Assembly (NCBI GenBank): GCA_026874595.1
Contig: CM049317.1
Location: 33,819,901-33,883,900 of the forward strand
Source: Sipunculus nudus
Taxonomy: Eukaryota; Annelida; Sipuncula; Golfingiida; Sipunculidae
Reading direction: 5' to 3'
DNA: 64,000 nt
The position numbers and the translations under genes are program-made. The notes under the pieces were generated by a model, which worked only from the letters and a program-made list of their open reading frames with translations, was not told the DNA's origin and did no database searches. Of this stretch, positions 57,650-64,000 are shown one piece after another; the stretch's first letter is position 1; every line of letters starts with the position of its first letter.

Positions 57650-59450
57650 CCAACATTAATACCCGTAAAATGTTTAAATTTATTTTCCTCTAAGGGCCAT
57701 GTTTCTTTTTTTTTAATATTGACTATATGAAGAGTTGTTTCAAATATACAAAGTTGTCTCGGATAATCAGAACGGAAGGGCCTAAGCCAGGTTAATTAAA
57801 AAAAATCACAGAAGTTAATTTAGTTTATTTGCATGGTCCTTTTTATAAACATGTTAACGTTTTTATTACCTTACAGAGTAATGAAAATATTAACAGTACA
57901 TAAAATATTTAGCCAATCGTACGGTTTGATATAATTATTTGTAGAAATGCCTACTTAACCCCTTTTGGTTCCCCTGTTTCCTTGCTTCAACATAAATCTA
58001 AACCTTTTTGACGCAGATTCCTGACTTAAGCCAGCAGAGCATCCATTTTTCACTGTCTATTTTCAAATGCTCGGTTATTTCCGAGTCATCCGAAAGAAAG
58101 AGCAAGAAAGACAATGAGACTAAATGTATGACGTGTGATAATGATCAATAGTTATACAATTCCATACAGGATTACTACATGTGACAACACGTTCCGTGAT
58201 TTGCATGAGTGGTCGGACTTGTGATTAGCCTTTGATCAGGTGCCATTTAATCATGTAATGTATTCGTTTAGTCGAGAAGTGAGGTGTTCCCTAGTCTGAC
58301 AGATCCACGTTCCATTGTCTTTAACACGGTTAAACTGTAACCGTGACTCATGTACCTAATATATCGAATAATTTGGAATACAAAGGAAAACAAGAATACC
58401 AGTCCCCTGGAATGTCTAATTTAATTTGGAGCGCTAAGATATATGATATTCCACAAGATTATGTATAATTTTAGGACCATACTCATAGAGAGACAGGCTG
58501 GTAAAGGAATACTGATCAATAAACATAAACAATAAACATAAATACAAATTGTATTTTTAAAATTATGATATTCTGAGAACAAATCTCCTTAAGACAAACT
58601 TAAATGCTGTTATGCCTTTACTGAAACATTCCTCACGAATATCGTTTTATGCATCATTCAGTCCTCGACCAGATGTCCTTATATTACAACGTTTATACAC
58701 GTAAAATGTGAAATGTCTTTCCGCTGAAGTCCGAATATATGAAAAGTTATTACATATAAACAAAAAACATAAAAGTTGCTCCAGATAATTAGAAATCAAA
58801 GAGTTAGAGCAATGAAGGTTCACTTATAAATCAATGCACAGAAGCTGAACTTGTTTATTTGTTTGGTCCTATTCTATAAAAGTGTTAACTCTTCATTGTA
58901 TAATTAAGTGGTGCTTGTTCTTCACTTAAGTGCAACTGAATAGCCTGTAAAGTATAGATAATTAACACACGCGCACCTAGTTACCCGATATATATCTTCG
59001 CTGGTGATTCATACTTTGTTTATCTCCTGTGCCTCTGTATATATATCCTTGGGAGTTTCCCAATATTAAATTGGCACAGCCCTCCGACATTTCCAAGGGG
59101 ATTTCCAAGAGTAAGCCATCGAATCTAACGTATATACACAAATACTCGGTTACACTGTTCATAACATTTTTTTTCTTTTCAATATTAATCCAATACTACG
59201 GTTTGATTATATAATTATTAGTATTAATGTATTATTAGCCCAAACATGGTTTCCCTGTTTCAGCGTATGCTTTCATGTTATCTGTGCACTGTACACACGT
59301 GAACCATTTTGACCTAATTGTGTGACGTAAGCCAGCAGAGCATCCATTTTTGCACGTTTAACTTTCAAATGTTCGGTTATGGCCTGGTCATCCGAAGTGA
59401 GATCAAATCCAACAATGGGTTTAATTATATGATGTGTATATATTTATTAA
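57650..59450 (+). repeat. Diverged segmental tandem duplication, two noncoding units
   Basis: The first unit (about 57650-58160) and second (about 58690-59450) share the same order of phrases. These include 'cgtaaaatgt', 'tttatttgcatggtcct' (variant in unit two), 'tacggtttgat', 'ccctgtttc', 'taagccagcagagcatccattttt' and 'caaatgctcggttat'. Neither unit has a coding exon I can recognise. The duplication sits between the receptor gene and the lectin gene. Confidence 0.7.
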
Positions 59451-60295
59451 TACTGGTCATACATTGATTCATAAATATATAATGTTTACGTAAATGAGAT
59501 ATATCTTATCAGCAGAGATCCATTAAAATGTCAGACACACAGAGTTTTACGCATTGGTAGTGAATGTACCTCATGCATCTTCAGTTTAATAGGCTGACGA
59601 CCGGAAATCCCCACGGAAAAAACCTGTGTAATTTTTATTGCGACATTAATAAAATTTCAAATGAATAGAGGAAAATACACCGGGTTAAAAATGCTACATA
59701 TACCATGTGTTCTGGAAATCCCAGTAAAATCGCACATAAACCGTGAAAGTAAGATCAGCAGAATCATTCGCAAGCTGCCGATGAAATGTGCGTGCACATA
59801 CGGTAGAGCTGTAACTGGTTCGTCAAGTCACTGTTGATGAAATCTGTGATGTAGCTGATCATACATATATATGCAGTCATGGTGTACAAGATTTGTCAAC
59901 TCCTGCTATGTCATAAATCTAAAATAGCTGTAAGTAATATAAAAATGGAAAGGGCCGGATGATGAGATACCAATCAGAGATGAAACATTTGTTGGCAACT
60001 GCTTCTATTCCGGAGAAGAAATTACTTAAACAAGGGATATCGTGAAAACCTTCCTCAATTTCTCGCTCACTTCAATGGCTATAGGTTCAATGTGTTCAGA
60101 CCTTATTAAACAATATCACGTCATTGTAGACACTATTTAATGTAATTATTCCTGGCTGAGCATTTGAGCGAGAGTTGATAAAGTGTACGACTATAAATCC
60201 TTTATGTAGTGAATAGCATGAATACCTTTAATAGTGATTACATATAAAAATCCCTGCGGAAATCCCCTTTATAATCCCCGTTAGAAGTATGGGGC

Positions 60296-60328
60296 CACGT
60301 GCTTTCCCGCGAAAAGAGGCTATATAAG
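60296..60328 (+). promoter_or_regulatory. Core promoter of lectin-like gene: E-box, E2F-like site, TATA box
   Basis: In 33 bp lie CACGTG (60296-60301, E-box), the palindrome TTTCCCGCGAAA (60303-60314, perfect E2F-type site) and TATATAAG (60321-60328, TATA box). Transcription should start about 25-30 bp further on, near 60350, giving a leader of about 95 nt before the ATG at 60447. Confidence 0.7.
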
Positions 60329-60363
60329 GGGGCAGGTATACTAGCTGCCTGCCATTGATCCAG

Positions 60364-60383
60364 CGAGCTTTATATAAAGCTCG
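60364..60383. promoter_or_regulatory. 20-bp perfect palindrome in the 5' leader
   Basis: CGAGCTTTATATAAAGCTCG is its own reverse complement. A second near-palindrome, GTTCTTTCTATATAGAGAAC, follows about 8 bp later. In RNA they could form stems, in DNA they could bind dimeric factors. The function is unknown. Confidence 0.6.
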
Positions 60384-60446
60384 ACCATTAGTTCTTTCTA
60401 TATAGAGAACGGCTGTACGGTAAACAACTTTAACTTTGACACCGTG

Positions 60447-60513
60447 ATGGGTAACTGGTCCGTGGAAGCACTAACAGCGGTTCTCTTGCTTTGCGTAATC
60501 AGGGCTATTTCGG
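60447..60513 (+). CDS. Lectin-like gene exon 1, signal peptide
   Basis: The ATG at 60447 has GTG before it and G after it, downstream of a TATA box. The exon encodes MGNWSVEALTAVLLLCVIRA and ends TCGG|GTAAGC in phase 1. Confidence 0.82.
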
Positions 60514-60828
60514 GTAAGCTCAACTGAAACCAAGTATAAGTTTAGTATTTTATATTTTTCCCGGTGAAATATTTGAAGAATTCGTTCTATATTGTACTTG
60601 GAAGATGCAACATGAATTTACATATTTTTTAATCGCCCTCTGCCTCACTCTTTAATTGCTGCTGGCATCCTCTTTTCCCAGTGTCCATTAGAAAATGTGC
60701 CTTCTGGTGGTCGGGATGTAGTTTAGAAGAGAACACTGACGGCCTCAAAACATCCCCTCCCTCTCCTCGCTGACGTATCGGAGCGAGGAGGGGGAGGGGT
60801 TAAAAATATGATTAACAGAAATATAATA

Positions 60829-60881
<53 letters not shown>

Positions 60882-62256
60882 ATAAAATCTCTTTGTTGCT
60901 GCAGCACCAGTGGCTATTCTATATGGTAATCATCAGCTTGCCGTGGAAGCCGCCGAGGGGATACATCTGAAAGCAAGCGAATTCATACACTTTATAGAAA
61001 AAAATCACGTAAAGACCGCCTGGGTCGTGGACATAGAGGTGCGTTTTCTGCGGAACTGGACTTGGGAGGATGGCAGCGAGCACGCTGAACACATAACGAC
61101 AAACGTGTTCGAACGAATAGATGATCAGCTTTGTGGCACAGTCAAGCCCTCCATCGGACTTGATGACTACGCTTGTTTTGAACGTTTGGACTACTTTTGC
61201 TCATTCTCTGACCGCAGTAGGACTGATTCAAACGGGAGTTGTACATCAATACATGATCGCAGCTTCTGCTTGTACAAGGACAGGTGCAATTACTTCAGTG
61301 CCAGAAACAAATGTAGGGAGAAGGGAGGTATATTGGCCACCCTTCCTGGCACTCTATCAGCAGACCAACTGGTGTCCTTTTTAACTGAAAAACCATTTCT
61401 AAATATTGATCAGGATGATAGGGCTTGGATAGGAATCAGAAAAGTAGATGTATTCTCTGTCTCGGATGATGGCAGTGTGACGCTTCCAAGAAAAATCAGA
61501 TGGGCGCCAGGACAGCCGAACTTCAACTTCCACTGCCTGGTTTGGGCGTTGGATAAACATCGAATGCAGATGATGACTGCAAATTGCTCCGAGAACCATG
61601 CATATTTTCAAGCGAAAGAAGGTATGATTTCTTACACGAATGAAGGTAATTTTATCATATTTATCTCAAGGGATGTGCTTAAAGTGTAGACCCTTTCACT
61701 GTAACATCTATTTGTTAATTTTAAGGTAATATTTCTTGGTTTGGTCACTGGAAGATATAACCAACAAACCAAACACAGCCTGACCCATATACTAATTTGT
61801 ATATAGCCATGGTTTATTACTGCCGTATTAAAGCAAGGTATGAGTATGCAGTCGTGAGCGCAGAGGTCTGCATGTCTGCATTCGCAGTTTATTCAAATAG
61901 CTTCTAATCCATTCTGTATCTACAAAAATGTTCATGATCATGCACCTGGTCTAACTGTAAATCAGGACTTTCAGGATTTTTTTAAAGTAAAAAATCATAT
62001 ATCTATTATTCACTCATGTGTCACGTTTTAATGAAATGTAAATGCACCTATCTAGGATCTTGCTATAAGGAAATATGTCTGATTCCATTCGCCAGGGGTT
62101 AATACTACATTTTTTAATTAATTGTTTATTGCAGAATCAGCACAGGAATACACAGCTCAACCTAGAGAGACATCTAAGGGTCTTGTGACCAAGGCAAACT
62201 ACGGCACTGGTTGTTTTATTATCATGATTGTGTTTATGAGGAAAATTCAAAATTAA
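60447..62256 (+). CDS. C-type-lectin-like protein, 301 aa, secreted or membrane-tethered
   Basis: Exons 60447-60513, 60905-61621 and 62135-62256 join in phase 1 at both introns (906 nt including stop). Residues 1-22 are a signal peptide (MGNWSVEALTAVLLLCVIRA). Residues about 25-120 form an N-terminal region with three cysteines that I cannot assign. Residues about 135-261 look like a C-type-lectin domain: C144, C159, KGGILATL, AWIGI (196-200), WAPGQPN (222-228), C233 and C250. The final CTLD cysteine expected near the end is replaced (AYFQAKE), and the W-N-D calcium residues are absent. Binding is therefore probably not classical calcium-dependent sugar binding, though QPN resembles EPN/QPD. 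Possible N-glycosylation sites are N73, N132 and N249. The C-terminus has a short hydrophobic stretch, CFIIMIVFM, then RKIQN. Such proteins act extracellularly, often in innate recognition. Confidence 0.8.
60831..60880. repeat. (AT)n microsatellite in intron 1
   Basis: An AT run of about 50 bp ends about 25 bp before the exon 2 acceptor, so length changes could affect splicing. Confidence 0.95.
60905..61621 (+). CDS. Lectin-like gene exon 2, main body with CTLD
   Basis: This 717-nt exon runs from ttgttgctgcag to AAAGAAG|GTATGA, phase 1 to phase 1. It encodes the whole N-terminal region and the lectin-like domain in one exon. The frame is the longest open one in the window. Confidence 0.85.
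62135..62256 (+). CDS. Lectin-like gene exon 3, C-terminus
   Basis: After tttattgcag the exon encodes ESAQEYTAQPRETSKGLVTK, then ANYGTG, CFIIMIVFM and RKIQN before TAA. A possible alternative donor (AAGG|GTCTTG, about 62182) would end in phase 1 exactly as the linker exon of the receptor gene does. A longer membrane form using exons beyond 64 kb is therefore possible. Confidence 0.65.
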
Positions 62257-62463
62257 AAAAAAAATATATATGCCTAGGTACAGTTGCAGATATATACAGA
62301 TATACCTGAAAATATCACCATATGTAGGAAAATTATGATGAATTACACTAAAAACATTTTGTTACAGAATCCTTTCTGTAAGGTTCAATGAGGGTAGAGA
62401 GTGTCAAGCGAACTGTGAGGTCCATGACCTTTATATAAGTAAAACCTCTCAGTTATGGACAAA

Positions 62464-62469
62464 AATAAA
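62464..62469 (+). promoter_or_regulatory. Polyadenylation signal AATAAA
   Basis: This is a canonical AATAAA about 208 bp after the TAA of the lectin-like gene. Confidence 0.45.
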
Positions 62470-62936
62470 ATATTCCCAGCGTCCTTAATTTAGAAGGCTT
62501 TATGGTCTATCTTTGTTAAATACACACATTATTATTTTCTATATGTTAATGTGAATTTATAGATGTTTTATATTTGTTTTCTTCTCATACAGCAGTGCCT
62601 AATGTGCTTAATTCAATGTGGATACTGTGACTTCCAGAGATCTTGTAACATGTTACCGATTATCATACGCATTTGTCATATGCTCATCCTCATTACAGGT
62701 GCAACGAGGTTTGTACGATCTCATTTATGTGTCACAGGTTATTTGAAAGATGTTCTCAATGGGTGGACTTGAAACTGTCTTGTATTTAGTGATCTCATTC
62801 AAACAAATCTTAGGTTTTGAAAAGTGGTGGTATGGTAACTGTACATATAGCATCTGTCTTGCCAAAGAGAAACATGTTAAATATACCATAAGCACATACA
62901 AAAATCACATTTGCATTTATTATCATAACTACTGGT

Positions 62937-62987
<51 letters not shown>

Positions 62988-63603
62988 ATTGTTAACAAAA
63001 TTTCTATCTTTTATTTTCTTTATAAAAATATTTGCTTTTGATTAATTTGCTGCGTCGAAAATGTTTCAGCATCTCTCACTTATTTACAGGTAAATATATA
63101 AAAGAATGGAGCGAGCTGTTTAAGTTAAGGTATCTGTGATATATGTACACTATCATGAAGGCATTATTATGGCATGACATAATCATCATTTATGTGTCTA
63201 GTGCGTATGTACATGTGCTTAATAAATATATCTCCTATGAATGTTTTGTTCTTTTTTTTCTATTAAATTCGATTTCTGGTATGTACATTGTTTGAGATTG
63301 AGCACGAACTTCAAGGTTTGCGTGTTTGTGTTCCTGTGTGTCCTTTTGTGAGTGTGACCTAGTCCAGCCTCTAATATTGACCAGATGTCAGGATTATAGA
63401 TTACAAAGCATGTCCTGTTACGTATTTATTGATCTAGACTCGTTTGTCCATAGAGACTTGGATAACTTGTAACATCCTGACGATAGTGCATCTGTATTCC
63501 GAATTTAAAAATAAATATAATCTTTACATATTTAACTACGGGTGCTCTGCCTATTATAATGTAAACCATTGTGTATTTTTTATGCAATCAAAATCAGATG
63601 AAG

Positions 63604-63652
<49 letters not shown>

Positions 63653-64000
63653 ATGTGTGTTATAACATGCATTGGATATTATGTCAAATACTTTTGCTGA
63701 ATCTATTTTGTTGTCGTGCTTGTACTTGATATTAACCCCATTCATAATTAAATTAAGATAAACACTTTGCTAACAGAGCCAACTGGATAATACCTATGCA
63801 CAGATATTGTATCATATTTATATCCAAATGTATATTTAAATATAAAGAGAAAACAGGCTATCTAGTTACTATTAATCAATTAATCTTAATTTTACCAAGG
63901 GGATTTCCTTGTCAAGCGACCTGTAAATATTGATCAACATATGGTCACGTAAACATGTATATTTCTATATCATCGCTCTGTCAGATACATTCAATGACGC
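62470..64000. other. 3' flank, microsatellites only
   Basis: (AT)n runs lie at about 62939-62992 and 63607-63646, the second followed by GT repeats. No exon of the lectin family was recognised here. Short frames are microsatellite artefacts or have no coding character. Confidence 0.5.

Noticed and set aside
1-64000. CRISPR arrays, rRNA genes, retroviral or other viral genes
   Set aside because: No evenly spaced direct-repeat/spacer array, rRNA-like block or recognisable viral coding sequence was seen.

Overview
The window is AT-rich metazoan nuclear DNA with short GT-AG exons, long introns, many (AT)n microsatellites and a heavy load of small transposons and dispersed repeats. The repeat content (families ending in a GGAC-rich tract plus a TAGCTCAG...CTGAGCTA hairpin, tRNA-derived SINEs, GACCCATGGGTC-palindrome repeats, AAGATGGCGGC repeats) and a C-type-lectin-like receptor region suggest a marine mollusc, probably a bivalve. 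That assignment is an inference. No prokaryotic operon, CRISPR array, rRNA or intact tRNA gene was seen.

Layout. (1) About 1-21.5 kb, minus strand: the 5' half of SMYD5, a SET/MYND lysine methyltransferase. I could join five coding exons (21427-21471, 9681-9929, 5943-6064, 4325-4394, 3232-3336) in a continuous frame. They encode about 197 N-terminal residues including the MYND zinc finger. The remaining SET exons lie beyond position 1. The 11.5-kb first intron and the second intron carry several DNA transposons whose ends and 8-bp target duplications can be read directly. (2) 21.5-32 kb: mostly repeats (a MITE with GCGACATGTCGC motifs, SINEs, inverted AAGATGGCGGC repeats, degenerate tandem units). 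I found no confident gene. (3) 32.0-35.5 kb, plus strand: a four-exon gene for a 181-aa protein I do not recognise, with a perfect CRE (TGACGTCA) about 50 bp before the start codon. (4) 36.9-39.8 kb: a 2.9-kb foldback element whose long inverted arms begin with CGTACGTACG-containing tandem units. (5) 36-57 kb, plus strand: scattered small exons that look like a decaying or rapidly diversifying group of secreted/membrane C-type-lectin-like genes. They include MGNWS-type leader exons, an LPRKI.W lectin-core piece, a CTLD-end/linker/transmembrane set, several distinct cytoplasmic-tail exons, and a family of related short exons. (6) 60.3-62.3 kb, plus strand: a clear three-exon gene for a 301-aa secreted or membrane-tethered C-type-lectin-like protein with a TATA box, E-box, E2F-like palindrome and a 20-bp palindrome in the leader.

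The main candidate for something undescribed is the plus-strand cluster from 36 to 62 kb: shared leaders, shared lectin core and multiple alternative-looking C-terminal exons in one orientation, as expected of a rapidly evolving innate-immune-type receptor family. The exon joins come from splice-site and reading-phase consistency only and need transcript evidence.
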